A stretch of 64,000 bases of DNA from Ianthella basta (taxonomy: Eukaryota > Porifera > Demospongiae > Verongiida > Ianthellidae). Location of the stretch: assembly GCA_964019415.1 (NCBI GenBank), contig OZ025868.1:9795143-9859142 (forward strand), read 5' to 3'. Below, one piece after another: positions 21,870-33,859 of the stretch (its first letter is position 1; each line of letters begins with the position of its first letter). Both the position numbers and the translations under genes were made by a program. Below the pieces are notes generated by a model, which saw only the letters and a list, made by a program, of their open reading frames with translations, was not told where the DNA came from and ran no database searches.

Positions 21870-22935
21870 AAATTGCAAAATACAAGGGTATTGAAGCCAT
21901 AAAATAATGTAATATAATATAATATAATATAATATAATGTTTGGGGACTTTGGGCACCCTGTGGCACAGACCATTGGTAAGATGGCAAACTTAAGGGAAA
22001 TTTAACGATTTTAAATATGACAGAATTTTTAATTAGGCCTTTGTTTACGTGCAAGGTGGCGCCAAATTGCAAATATAAAATGCCATAGCCCCATATCATT
22101 ACTATAGCACAATTATACTGATAGTGGGTGCTATAATAATTTAATACAAAAATCCGGCAAATGCTCACAAAACTTTGTAGGCAAGTGCAAGTGGTCGATG
22201 AGGCTGTGCAGTCAGCAGGGATTAGTAATTAAAGACTCTGCTGTTCAATTAGAAGGCGACAATCTAGTGTGACGTCATGGAACGGTGATGTTTTATTGTG
22301 ACGTCACGCAAACGTCACACCCTAGTCGCTCCAAAATATAGCGTTCGTTTCGTGACGTCACCTTTTGCACCTCAAAGACCTCCTTGAAGCGGCTGGCAAG
22401 AAGAAAGGGCCGCCGCGCACGCTTCTCTTTGGAACCCATTGCCAGGAACTGTGTGTAAGCGCCAAGGGCGCCTCGGAATTTAGGGGTTACGCAAGCGTGA
22501 GAGAGTTTCCAAACGATTCTGAGTGCCTACTGCGCGAAGACAGCGAATCAGTGGGTACTGGGAAGACGCACGGCCTTTGTGGAGGCAGAGCCTTGAGGAA
22601 GTGTTCCGAGAAACGCTGCCGTAGTGCTAGCAGCGTACTCTTCAACCATTAGTCAAACGTGGGACGTTTCCACCTGGACGCGTATACGGTAAGCAGGAGC
22701 GCGCTCGCGCAAGTTGGCCTGCCGCGAGTCAATGCGCTCTACTGGATGAAGGCTCTTCTGGGTTAACACTGTGCTGTGCTTGCCTGATTCGGTGAAAGAA
22801 ATAAACTCCCATGCGGCTCATTGTGTATGTGCCTGTACACTACAGCTTTCCATAGTGTGTATTGCACCATAGACTTTAGCTATGGTGGCATTTCACATGC
22901 ATAAATATAGCCATATGCATTGACACCACACACTT
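21870..22935. other. No gene recognised; CRE-palindrome cluster and GC-rich stretch
   Basis: 21905-21940 is a taata microsatellite. Three TGACGTCA palindromes lie at 22270, 22299 and 22353. A GC-richer tract with a 95-codon open frame (22365-22652) has no recognisable domain. Confidence 0.4.
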
Positions 22936-22939
22936 CCAG

Positions 22940-23690
22940 TGTGTGTGCACCTTGCATTTCTTCACTTACCCACTGGCACACTCACCACTGAAGGCAAGCT
23001 TTCTTACAAGTGCTCCATCACCACCACTGACTTCCACATTCACATATGGTGAGACAAATGGTGATAGGGTATTTGTACAGAATCCTGCCAAAGGCAAGCT
23101 AGCACGCAAGTGCACAACTGCCAGCACTGACTGCCACATACAAATACATGTACAGCCAACATTATACAACCACCACATGCTACTATCCCATGGCACCACT
23201 TCCATGACCCCACTACCACCACCATGCACCACCATCACAGTGCAAGTTACAATCTGAGCATGCAGTATATGTGCAAGTGCTACTAGGAACAAAACCACCA
23301 GTGCAAGTTGCCAAGGGTAACCACCCCGAGTGCAGGTAGAGTGTTTGTGCTATATATACACCACCAGCACCATCACCACCACCACCCACCACCACCACAC
23401 AGTGCAAGTTGCAATGTGCGCATGCAGTATGTGCGCCAGTGCTTCTATGAACAAGGCCACCAGTGCAAGTTGCCGAGAGTAACCACCCCGAGTGCAAGTA
23501 GAGTGTTTGCGCTAGTTGAAGGAAGGAAAAAACCACCAGCGCAAGTTGCTGAAGGTCAGGGGGACCGGGCACCAGTATTGATTGGCATGCAGTGGGAGAC
23601 CACTATGAATGCAAGTACAGTGTTGGTGCTAGTCGAACAGCACAAGTTGGAGCAGGATGCAGCAACAGGTATGCAACTTGCACTTGGGCA
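22940..23690. repeat. Degenerate tandem repeat, agtgcaagttgc
   Basis: Units with ccaccagtgcaagttgcc, a gagtgcaagtagagtgtttg box and (cca)n tracts repeat imperfectly. It is the inverted counterpart of 4985-5520. Long open frames here are products of the repeat. Confidence 0.7.
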
Positions 23691-23719
23691 GAACACAGTT
23701 CACATATACACCTTCCTCA

Positions 23720-24690
23720 GATGTCCGATGTATCGTCTGCATTTCTCCACCGAGACTGGTTTCCAGAATGCCTTCATTCCATCCATCAGTTCTTGCTTGG
23801 TCCTGGGCTTTAGTTGTCTCCAAATGCACTCCTTCAGCTCGTGCCATAGGTTTTCTATTGGACTGCAGTCTGGGACTCAGGCAGAGTGGGCCACCAGTTG
23901 ATGTCTGCTCTCACATAATATCTCTGTGCAAAATTTTAACAGTGCTTGGGGTCATTATCTAGGACGAAGCGCTGCCCATCTGGGTACACAGCCTGATGAA
24001 GGGCACAAGGAACTGTTCCAAGAAGTGCAAAAACAGTGGAACATTCATCTTCCTTTTGAAGATGCATAGTGTTGTATGGCCTCGGTAGCTGATCCCGGCC
24101 CAGACATGTGCTTTCAAGGGATGTTTTGGCTTCATTTTGTACCTCAGCTTTTGACCTCCCTTGTAACAACAAGTCCTCCTGTGTGCCTCAGCTTGCATGC
24201 TGGTTTCAACAGTAAAAATTACATCTGCCAGTCACATCTCTTTGTTTTTGCTGGCCCATTCTATCCTCTTCTTTGTATTCACGTCCCTTATCATCTGACA
24301 GTAGCTGGTACCCTTTGATGTCCAGCCTAAGTCTTTTCACCACCTCAAGGCCATCAATGCATCCACATGTACACCACTTTCAGCCAGCACCTTTTGCAAT
24401 TCCACTCCTGTTGTCTCATCATCACTGCACATCTGCTCCTCTACTATCCTCTTTGCATCTGCTGTCCAGATCAAAGCTTGTCTGCTGCCTGCCACGCGTG
24501 TGATGGTCCTTCATTTTCATAACGCTGGAGGAACTTGTACACCACTACTTTAGTTATTGCGTAGCTTTCTTCGGCCAAGCAGTGCAAAATCTTGACACAG
24601 ATCTTCCGGACTGCGGTAGAAGATAATTCTTTGCTTTATGCAGTCCGAGTACACCATCTTCAGCTGCTGAGTCACTCTCAAGTGGAGGAG
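23720..24690 (-). pseudogene. Tc1-like transposase relic 2
   Basis: Minus-strand pieces in order: a damaged N-terminal HTH (24690-24540); KGGQKLRYKMKPKHPLKAHV with WAGISYRGHTTLCIFK; FVLDNDPKHC; and a C-terminal stretch at 23890-23720 recognisable as PIENLWHELKECIW-type sequence continuing into RYIGHL. Frameshifts separate the pieces. It is related to, but clearly diverged from, the 4.3-kb copy. Confidence 0.75.
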
Positions 24691-24729
24691 ATCATGATAT
24701 AACTCCAGGAAAGATTAGGAGACACGTCA

Positions 24730-25670
24730 ACAACACTCAGAGGAATGAACTAAACCATACTCGGAAAGAGGGAACAGAGAACAAAACTTGGAATGATGAA
24801 GCAATAAACGATACACGAATTGGCACTTAGACCATCAACGCCACTACTACATACGACGAAGGCGCAACATTCTTCATAGCTAGGCACGACGACAAAGGGT
24901 TTGGAATTCCTAACAATTTACACCAGCCCCTTCCGAACTTGAGACGTACTACGCCCGTATTTACTTACATACATACGTACTACACCCATACTTACTGTAC
25001 ATTCGTACGTACTATGTCCGTAGCTACAATCGACTACGCACGTACCTGTTAATATGTACACCCATAGACATTAACACGAATGCACATACCAGTACCCGTA
25101 TGTAGCCCGTAGTCCACTAATGTTTTTCTGCCACATACTGTACCAGCAGGTGCTACAGTCCAAGTTTTGCAGTGCTCGGCCATTCAAAGCAAACCTAACA
25201 ATATTCTTCCTAAAGCTATTGGATTTCATTGGCAAGAAAATTGACTATTACTCGGACTACTTCAAGAAAGAAAGTGCCAATTAATTAATGATTCCATAAA
25301 AATCTTGGGTAATTCTCTTGTTAATCACAATAAAGATGGTCGTAAAGTGTTAGAGATATTTAGCCAGAAGGTAGCTTTTAGCCAGTGGCACTGCTTTAAG
25401 CAGGGAAGAAGGTAATTCTAATTAGGATGGGGACAGGCGGGCAGACACCCAGATATCAGTGGTGCACTAGACCCAAATTTTTATTATCATGCTGGGTAAA
25501 AGAGAAGCTAGGTATAGCAACTAATGTCAATTTTACACCTTAGCTCGACCAATCAAATCACTGGCAACCTAAATCAAACCACCAATTATCTCTACTTGCT
25601 GCTGTGGGCAGTCGAGGTTCTCCTGTACTTCTGAGCCATTGCTGCAGTCCAAGGGGGTTCCAAACCTGCT
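24730..25670. other. No gene seen
   Basis: 24950-25110 is rich in the short palindrome acgtacgt/gtacgtac. The remainder shows nothing recognisable. Confidence 0.4.
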
Positions 25671-25671
25671 C

Positions 25672-25835
25672 AGGATAGTTATAACTGGAAACCTTTACTT
25701 TGGGTGAAAGGTGTGGATAGCCACTAAATTCCCATTGTTAACACATTCCAGAACAAAAGTCTTATGACGTGTTCTTACCAGTGACATTACTTGTGACGTC
25801 ATGTTACGTCAACAACCATGCATAGCTAATAAATG
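25672..25835 (+). repeat. Family B terminal repeat, diverged solo piece
   Basis: The phrase ggatagttataactggaaac, followed by gggtgaaaggtgtggatag and the gacgtcatgttacgtcaac region, corresponds to the left end of family B at 31988 and to the inverted right end at 46664. Confidence 0.55.
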
Positions 25836-26810
25836 TAACCAGATACACTAATGCACGCAGACGGGCCAACTCCCTATCCTCAAGGCTGATGTGCTAGGTA
25901 AGGGGTGAGAACTAGAGATGTAGCACAGAATATACAAGGTAAAGCATGTGGTTCAGGTCACATAGAAGCATTTGTTACAGCAAAGTCCTATCAGGTACAG
26001 GTGGTCTGGAGCTAACCCTATCCCTAAGGCAAGAAGCCAGACCCGAAGAGTATGAGATGCCCCAAGTTCCAGGCCAGTGCATGACATCAAGCTTTCTCAA
26101 TACTATGCACACAAGGGTGCCATCACATGAGCAGGGTCTGGGTATGAAACCACATTTAAAAATATTAGAGAGGTTTAGGATAGCGTAAACGTTACAATTT
26201 ACGATATGTCGTTGCACAATCGCAAAATATGTTAAAAGGCTTCCATATATTACGATAGAACCAAACTTTATCGTTGCTCTTATGACATAAGCTTTGCCAT
26301 CTTTTCAGTGTCTGTGAGCCTCCTAGGCTCTTTTACAGCATCTGTGCGCATGCCCCTACTCAGCCAGCAATTGGCACACAGCATAGTTCCGCATACTTTA
26401 CCAGTAAGCAAGTATCCAGCTTTGTCAGCACAAGCGTGCCTTCAAACATGCCTCCTGCTTCTTCTCCGGAGGTTTTTCTAGCTTATACTGCTGGCGCTCT
26501 TCTTACAAGGATACATGCAGCTTCACCTTATGTTTTAGCATTGGGGACTACATCCTCCTACTTCGCGAGTTAGTCGGACACGAACAGAACTGGCTGTATA
26601 GTGCCACCTGCTGTGGTAGAAGTCGCTATTGGTCTAGCAGCTTCTTGTACTCGATTGCGAAGGGGCGACATCTTATTCCTGCTCAATATCTTCCTGCTTT
26701 GGCAAGTAATTGGTCATTATGTTAGCTCCGTTGCCGTCATCTTATCACTACTACAGCTATTACCAAATTACCCTATGCCAAATGTGCTGAAGACATCGTA
26801 ATAACAGTAC
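25836..26810. other. No gene seen
   Basis: No motif-bearing open frame and no inverted-repeat element was recognised. Confidence 0.35.
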
Positions 26811-26879
26811 AAAATCCACTGTATCCATAGGATACCGTAATGTTATTACACTATGCTAAAGCTCTCCATTAGTCACCGT

Positions 26880-27300
26880 ATCACTAGTTATCAGACAGCA
26901 CGGTAGTGCTGTCTATGTAGGGATGGTGGTGGTTGTTTGTATGCTGTAATACAAACGGAAAATAGCACTACTCCTGAACGGTAGTAAGAACCGACACAAG
27001 AAACCGCCTACAAGGAAGGGAGGTTGTACAGTATACAGAGCTAACCTTACTTCCCCCCGCGCGCGCGCCGTTGTGAAGAAAACGTCGACGCCTTTTTCCG
27101 TGTTTCGTCTTCTTATTATTATTATTCTTCTTCGTCAACCGTCGCGCCCGCACGACAGGGAGTACGAGAATAGTTTACCCACGGTTCTACAGCGCTTTGG
27201 ACCTGTAAGTGCCTTTTGTAGGTTAGATGACTCTGCGAACAAGTTCACAAATGGAGGTTTCCAGAAGTTATGGAGGCGTTCCTGAGTGAAAGGCACCATT
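26880..27300 (-). repeat. Family A repeat, reversed copy
   Basis: It begins with the hairpin agacagcacggtagtgctgtct and runs through catccctacatag (reversed) and tgtattacagcatacaaac (reversed). It includes a (cg)n tract at 27057-27068 and ends in the outer part ggcaccattttatgg. Confidence 0.75.
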
Positions 27301-27489
27301 TTATGGTGACGTCACCACACGTTTCGGCATCTAGATTCGCCTAATCCTCCTTCAGTTTCCATTCAATACTTCCACAGCGCGGTCAGATGACTGTTCCAAG
27401 GTGAATACAAGGCAAGCTTCGACTAGCGTTCGTCTGCGTGCCGTTCGAAGGTCATTTGCGGACGTGCCATTTCTGACAGCCATTTGCAA

Positions 27490-28580
27490 TTACTGTGCGG
27501 TTGCTTCCGGCCAGCGCTTTAGCTAGCTGCCACTTTCAGTTCCACTCCACAACCTACACGCGTCCGCCTATTTCTCATACACTCACCATCCAGTGGCTCC
27601 ACATCGCGGTCAAACGACTGTGCCAGGGTACATACTGGATATGCTTCGGCCAACATTCGGCCGCGCGTCATTTCGCCACGGCCGCGCACCCAGCCCCATG
27701 TGCTGCCCTAGGCTATATAATGGCATAGCACAGCTAGCTGTACAACAGGGAAGCCTATCCAAACCGTCAGATGCCCGCTCTGCGGAGAAAGACGCCATTT
27801 TACACATTCGGACACACTTGATCGCCTAATCCTATTTCAGTTGCGATTCAATAGATCCACAACGCAGCGAGATGACTGTTCTATGGCGCATACAGGAGAT
27901 GCTTCGACCGACATTCGCCCGCGCACCGTTTCGGTGGTTATCCGCGGCCGTGCCATTTGGCAGCCATTTTCCCTTACTGCGCGGTTGCTTCCGGCCGACA
28001 TTTCCGCTTTCGCTTGGCGATGAGAGCTAGCTGTCACTTCTGGTTCCTCTCCACAGTCATCTTGCATTCAATGGTGTAGGTATGGTGCAGCTCTTTTGTG
28101 TGCATGTAGGGGCCGTACCTCTGGACCGCCTGTGGTGTGGGTAGATACGTAGCTATAGCCAATATCCATCCAGACAGTGAGTCAGAGTGGCAGCAAAATA
28201 TGATTGGGATTGTGGGAGTTACTCTGTGAACAAGCCAGTCTTGCCTACCACCATGACTTCCTGGATAAGTAATTTGGGGGGGGGGGGGGGGGGAGAGGGG
28301 GGGGCTACAGCCCCCTAGCCCTCTTGTTATGCCATCCTAGCCTATAGCAGAGCTAACTCCGCAAAATGATAGGCTAGTCAAACAGAAGTAATACATCTTG
28401 CACCCATCCACCACAGACTACCCTAGGTTGCCCACCCAGTCACATCCCACAATGTGCTACACACCCTACTATGCATTTGGAACACATTCCTTTGTTGCCA
28501 CTGTTGTTTGGAAGCCTTTCAAGTAGATCAGCCGTTGCCCATGTGCAATTTGCATTCCATAAAAAGTCGAGAAACAAGGG
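27490..28580. repeat. Repeat family P region
   Basis: gtgccagggtacatactgga and tccacatcgcggtcaaacga match 61.98-62.3 kb in reverse, as do ccacagactaccctaggttg and gcatttggaacacattcc. A G-run of 17 to 20 bases lies at about 28277-28295. No host gene is recognised. Confidence 0.55.
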
Positions 28581-28824
28581 TGCGTAAAAATGTTTCCTTC
28601 AAAAACAAGGGCAGATGTAGGGATGGTGCAGTGTGTCTCTGAAGGGCATGGCAAACCACCTGGCGGAAAAACCACAGGAACAAGGAGGAAGGCCGGTCCA
28701 TGCAAAGAGGGGGACCAGCCTGTCCCCGCAAAACCCATGCAGATCATTAACACTCACTGACTTGAATACATTTGCACCATCCCTACATCTGCCCTTGTTT
28801 TTGAAGGAAACATTTTTACGCACC
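28579..28824. mobile_element. Family K MITE with 50-bp perfect-type TIRs
   Basis: The left ggtgcgtaaaaatgtttcct, through gcagatgtagggatggtgca, is mirrored at the right end (tgcaccatccctacatctgc to ttttacgcacc). The interior is about 145 bp and contains ggcatggcaaaccacctggc. Relatives are at 60557-60769 and 61579-61792. Confidence 0.75.
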
Positions 28825-28828
28825 TTAA

Positions 28829-29773
28829 GGTAGTAGGTATGGCTAAAGTGACCAAATCAGTTGACCTTCATTTTTAGTGGTTGAGTTATCTTCATCATCA
28901 GAAGTCTTAACTGAAAGTTCCAAGTCTGTACTTTCACCCTGTCACAAGTTATGAAAGAATGAAAATTCGGCGATTTGTGGCAAGCTCTAAGTGTTAATGG
29001 TCTGAATTGTAATTGCTGACTGTTGTTTGTACGTATGGTACGGAAGGTGACAGGTGTGAAATGAGGTGTGAAACCACAACTATTTGGCCTTCCAAATCAA
29101 CGGCGAGGGAAGTATGGCAGACTTCGGCCTCTTGTGGGCGATCGCTCCACTTGCAAAGCTTGAAAGTTACTGGATTCTGTGTTATATCGGTTGTTTCTAG
29201 CGTTGGGTTAGGTTGCGAGTACGAAATGTTTCAATGGCACTTACTCTGGCATACCACTGTGAGTGCTAAAGGTGTTGCAGAGCTATCTAGTCTGAAGCGT
29301 TACAACCGATCCAAACGCGGTTTGCTTCATCGTGCAGAGCATTATGTTGGGCAGATTCATATGGCAGCGATAATGGAAAATCGTTTCTGTGATCGAGTTA
29401 TCGCAAATTTTGCAAGTTAAAAAGGGATAGAGAATAACTCCACGAGATGGAATCTAGTAAATCGCTGCCATAGGTTTGTGCACACATGTCTATAGATTGT
29501 ATATCCCAGGTTTGGTCCATCTCAGCTTTTGGGGGTAGAAGAAGATCGAATTTCCCTGGAGTTGCTTGACTTCAATCAAGGTGATAATTTTTCACTTTCA
29601 CTTAGATTATCTCAATAAGGGAATCACCGATCAATTAACAAGTGACACCAAATTATGGGAAATTTACATGTTTATCACATTTGTAACAATCATCATTGGT
29701 GGATTTATGGTTTGAGAGTTGCATAGGCAAAAGTAATGTGCCCTAAAGGAAGCTTTTAGCTGTACCTACTACC
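28829..29773 (+). mobile_element. 945-bp TTAA element, copy 2
   Basis: TTAA (28825-28828 and 29774-29777) flanks ggtagtaggtatggctaaa and its inverse tttagctgtacctactacc. It is inserted exactly at the end of a family K copy. The plus strand has a 135-codon open frame at 29013-29420. It contains FQWHLLWHTTVSAKGVAE and HYVGQIHMAAIMENRFCD, has no recognised domain, and is shared in part with copy 1. It may be chance or the remnant of an element protein. Confidence 0.8.
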
Positions 29774-29777
29774 TTAA

Positions 29778-30611
29778 AGCTGCGACAAATGCTGAGTTTA
29801 CTATTCATCCAGCGACTTCAATCTTTGGGCACTGCATCGCAGCTGTCCCAACATCTGACTTATTAGGGGCTGCCGCAGGCAGCCCCTATATTGTTTTCAA
29901 ATTGACGTTTTCATATGGCTTCATGTTACGGATATATATATATATATAATACGCCAAACTACGGTTGTACGTCAATGCTTACATTTATATTGAATGTATT
30001 GGGCGAAGTATTGGGTATAGGGAATTTATATTGTCGGCCATTTTATTCGGCCGGAAGTGGACCGTGTGCGAGGCCAAGGGACTTTGAAAACCGGCTTCTA
30101 AGCGACGTCTTAGCGAACTTTGGACGTTTTCTTCCGCCTCTGATCCTGGAACAGACTCTTACAGCACTTCTGGCCGACGGGCAAAGACACAGCTTCGAGA
30201 CAGCGCCCAACAGGTCATCGACTTCGCCCCGCGCCTTCTTCGATAATGGCCGCGCCCGCCTCAGAGGACTTCACTCCGTCGCCTGGAACACATGACAGGA
30301 GCAACGTAGAAACTGGTGAACGCCGTGATATGTAGACGCTAACATTCTTCAACCGTTTGTAGTGCTGAAAAGCATGGTTGCCCTTCTGAATGCTCTTCAG
30401 AACCTGGCCCACGCATACTGCGCTGTAGCAAACGTACGTAGCTTTTGCCATCACAGACCACTAGCTACTCTGGCGACTGTGAGTTCCTTGGTACATTATG
30501 TTTCTGTAATTACTCACTGTAAATGCATGTGATATAAGCAGTCATGTGTCTGTCTTTGCTGGAGATTTCTCTGTGCATGTGTGTGCGTGTGTGTGTGTGT
30601 GTGTGCGTGTG

Positions 30612-30651
<40 letters not shown>

Positions 30652-31140
30652 TCTCATGTGTCTGGTGTCTGGTGTCTGTGTTGTGTGTGCGTGCGTGCGT
30701 GCGTGCGTGTGTGTGTGTGTGTGTGTGCTGAGGTTACTGAGGTATTAAGAAACGATGTCATGTTTACCTATTGTGAGTGACAGAGCTGCGACCGAAGGGA
30801 GCAAGTATTTCGAGTTGGGGCGGCAGCCCCACGAGTTTTTAACTCGAAATACTTGTTGTTTTTTTTTACAAGTTGCTGATAAACACCCATAGCTTGATCT
30901 TGTGAAATTGACATTAGTTGCCAAACTTTTTTCTTCCGCCCCGCGCGATAATGAGAAGTTGGGTCTAGCAAGCCAGACTACCGAGATATGTAAGGGTACA
31001 CAGACCTGGTATGAGAATGGCATGTTCACCACAATGTGACACATCACTACTCTATATCACAAGGTCATACACAAACTTGCTAACATAACCCTAAGCTTCT
31101 CAAAAAACAATTCTTTTAAGGTAATGGGTTTTGCTTAACT
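29778..31140. other. No gene seen; microsatellites
   Basis: 29868-29892 is a small hairpin (ggggctgccgcaggcagccc). (TA)n lies at 29933-29950. Long (GT)n tracts with GC interruptions lie at 30580-30655 and 30685-30728. Family G (gcaagtatttcgagttgg with its inverse) lies at 30803-30860. The Cys/Val-rich frames here are microsatellite translations. Confidence 0.6.
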
Positions 31141-31143
31141 CAC

Positions 31144-31458
31144 GTGTGACATTCACACAGGTTGTATTAGAGATGGGATTGTTACCACTGAGATCAGCAC
31201 ACTGAAAACAAGTTCCGTTCATAACCTCTGCATTAGTGGGGTCATTCACAATGAGTGCCGCCTCAGTATTACTGGAAGATGAGTAGGTATAATAGTCCAG
31301 ATCACTTATTGAAGTGACGGTACGTGTGCCGACATCACGTATTCCTGACACCTTAAAGACAAGAGTAGCTGGAGCCATTCTTGCTGTACACATGACAGTG
31401 AAGGCAGTTGGGAGGCTCTCTGTCTCACATACTGTGATTTTTGGAGACACTGTGGTCT
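31144..31458 (-). CDS. Receptor exon: Ig-like extracellular domain
   Basis: A 315-nt open exon (105 codons) bounded by a pyrimidine-rich acceptor (ctttacacag) and a GTGAGT donor, phase 1 at both ends. It encodes a beta-rich, cysteine-containing extracellular segment. A B-strand-like cysteine lies in FTVMCTA. Late cysteines lie in NGTCFQCADLSG and NTTCVNVT, and there are several N-glycosylation sequons (NGT, NTT, NVT). The layout resembles a diverged Ig-like domain, but the usual core tryptophan is missing, so the fold assignment is tentative. The trailing C joins AA of the FN3 exon to make Gln. It sits in repeat-rich DNA, and its open frame and clean splice sites stand out from the surroundings. 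Confidence 0.62.
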
Positions 31459-31599
31459 CTGTGTAAAGGTAAGAGGTATACAGATGAGACATGTAGTCAG
31501 TGATGGAATTCTAGTCAGATTTCTAATTAAGGTAGTGGGAAAAGTTGAAACAGCACACTTCTTGGTAGAGCTGCCGGTTTATTAGTGTAAAGAAAGAAT

Positions 31600-31987
31600 A
31601 AAAATATTCTACAAAAACTACTACAGATGTAGGGCTGGCAAAGAAAGTCAATAAACAAGGAAAGGCTACTACACAGTGGGGCATTCACAATTGTCCCTAC
31701 ATTGAAGAGTGTTGCACCATATAGTACTACACTCTTATCTGGCAAAAGCATCGAAGAACTGTGGATAAATTATCCTCCTACTCCCTATCATTTGGGAGCT
31801 ACATCTGATGAAGAAGACAAAACACAGAAAAGGTGACAACGCTTTCTACATGACAGCACCCTGGCGCTTGGAGGTAAGGTTAGCTTTGTAAACTGTACAG
31901 CCTCCCTTCCTCACTGGTGGTTCTTTATGTCGCTTCTTGCTCCTGTTCAGGAGTAGCGCTACTTTTCGTTTGTATTACAGCATACAC
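31600..31987 (+). repeat. Half of palindrome L plus family A, truncated
   Basis: It carries gatgtagggctggcaaagaa, aaggaaaggctactacacag (half of L), then the family A body to ttgtattacagcataca, where family B begins at 31988. The A terminal hairpin is missing. Confidence 0.65.
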
Positions 31988-33410
31988 AGGGTAGTTATAC
32001 CAGGAAACCTATACTTTCAGTGAAAGGTGAGGATAATTGCAAAAATTCCTTTCATTAACACTTTCGAAGGGAGAAACTTAGTGATGTCATGAATGACATC
32101 ACTAAGCTAGAGCTTACACAAGAGACCAGCACTCAGCTAGAGTGCTTGCACAACAGACCAGCACTCCACTAGAGTGCTTATACAATAGAACAGCACTCAG
32201 CTAGAGTGCTTGCACATCAGAACAGCACTCCACTAGAGTACTTACACAACAGACCAGCACTCTGCTAGAGTGCTTACACAACAGACAAGCACTTGGCTAA
32301 AGTGCTCACATAGCAGTCTTTGCCTAATGAAGTTATTCTCTGTATTCCAGTATTTATCTACAGAAATAATGGAGTTGGTACTGAGTAGGTTTGGAGCAAG
32401 ACAACGTGTGGAATGAGATTACGTTTGTGGACACAGGGATACCTGGAAACCACTAATATGGCCGCTAACTTTGCACCTTTTAAAACATTATACTTTCGCT
32501 CTCTGAATGACTCTACAAAAAAGAATGGCAGGATAAGGAAGTATAATCTTAGCTTTATCAGAAACGTCAATCAGCGCAACAGTGAAAGCTTGGCTAAAGA
32601 TGTTTGATAGTGTTAAAATGGCATACTCGTCAACATTCAGAGCTAAACCGGCATATCTAGACGATGCCTGAAACACACGTAGTTGCGCTGGTTAGGTGTA
32701 GGAAAATGTAAAGTTTCAAAATTGACTGAGAACTGGGCATATACATGTCTGTCTGCAGAGAAAATAAAGAAAAACACCTTTTCGGCAGTAATTTTACCAC
32801 AATTCACACGTGCACAAATGCAAGTTTCTCAGAAACAGACTACGATACACTTCTGTTCTCAGTCAAATATGAAGGTACATTTACTATTAAACACGACGAT
32901 GTGCAGCACATTCACCAAGAAGGAGCTCTAGATATGCCGGTTCTTTATACAAAATTCCCTGAACAACAAGCCGGCCATTGTGATGACGTCAACAAATGTC
33001 ACTATACATTATCTAATAGCAATGTGTTAAAGGGAAGTTAGGATGCGGCTCGTCAACCAAAGTGCAGCAGATCGAGGACAGTAACCGTTATTGTTGTCAG
33101 GCCCAAAGAACTGGAAGAGTATGTGAAGGTACGTTGGGGTGCATCCATGTTTGCCACACTACATGCTGCCTAACTCATCGCACAGCCTCAATCCACACGC
33201 TGTCTCACTCCATGCGCTGCCTAACTACACATGCAGCCTCAGTTCACACGCTGTTTCAGTCCACGTGCTGTTTCAGTCCATGCGCTGTCTCACTCCACAC
33301 ACCGCCTAACTCCACACGCAGGTCTCACTCCATACGCTGCCTCTCTCCACACGCTGTCTCACTCTACACGCTTTGTACGTAACTCAACACATAGTCTCAT
33401 TTGCATGTGG
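31988..33410 (+). mobile_element. Family B element, left end and interior
   Basis: The left terminal repeat starts agggtagttataccaggaaa. It contains six imperfect 32-bp units of agcactcagctagagtgct type (32100-32310) and runs to about 32390. The interior follows (about 32550-33060), then a minisatellite of ctgtctcactccacacg units (33150-33385). The right terminal repeat is missing. It matches 45419-46664, where the right end is kept in inverted orientation, so the full element has about 400-bp TIRs. Confidence 0.75.
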
Positions 33411-33840
33411 GACATGTCCGCTGCGAGCCTAGTTTGTTTATTTTAGCGTGAACTGTGCAGTTTTAACACATTCTTTGGCGTTACCATGGTTACGCATGTG
33501 ATGGCGTGTGATGTGCGTGTACTCCGTAAGACGAATTGTACAACGTGAGAATCGTCACACAAATCTGCTTCAATTGTGAAGCTAATCGTTCCTGTTGGCA
33601 GCTATACAATGGCGAACGGCTTTAAGATGGCTACACAGTCATTTCCCAAAGCTCCACTCCAAGTGTTACAGCATTTTACCAGGGTGTCACAGGAAAGTCA
33701 CATAACAATGGCTGCCCGTGAAGCTGGCAACGAGTCTTCTCAGCAAATCTTCATGTAGCAAGTGAACTTGTGGCACTAACACACGGTAAAGATCGATTTC
33801 AAAAGGCAAGGCCTGACGGTGGTTGGCCATAACCCCAACA
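33411..33840. other. No gene seen
   Basis: An open frame at 33576-33758 has no recognisable domain. It may be the outer part of the DIRS-like element. Confidence 0.3.
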
Positions 33841-33859
33841 ATCTACATGCTCTGCTTTG

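Larger units (their letters stand above)
1932..31458 (-). other. Gene model: Ig-FN3-TM receptor with ITIM-like tail (5' end not found)
   Basis: Five minus-strand exons join in compatible phases: 31144-31458 (Ig-like), 13543-13812 (FN3), 2395-2491 (TM), 2161-2224 and 1932-2033 (tail with TAA stop). The first two exons are phase 1-1, as is usual for shuffled extracellular modules. Phase 1 also fits the transmembrane exon, which ends in phase 2. The next exon starts in phase 2 and ends in phase 0, and the last starts in phase 0. The predicted product is a type I surface receptor or adhesion protein. It lacks a signal peptide here because upstream exons lie further right or outside the window. 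Additional small exons between the listed ones cannot be excluded. The class (Ig/FN3 receptor) is well supported; the ligand and exact family are unknown. Confidence 0.72.

Noticed and set aside
23308..23901. 197-codon plus frame
   Set aside because: It covers the agtgcaagttgc tandem repeat and the antisense of a Tc1 relic; not a gene.
30544..30780. Cys/Val-rich open frames of 60-80 codons
   Set aside because: They are translations of a (GT)n microsatellite in different frames.
31988..33060. 98-codon frame shared by the two family B copies
   Set aside because: The reading frames differ between copies and no domain is recognisable; shared simply because the DNA is repeated.
33480..33497. gttaccatggttac as a second X-box
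   Set aside because: Only one half-site fits the RFX consensus; the right half is not the inverted complement.
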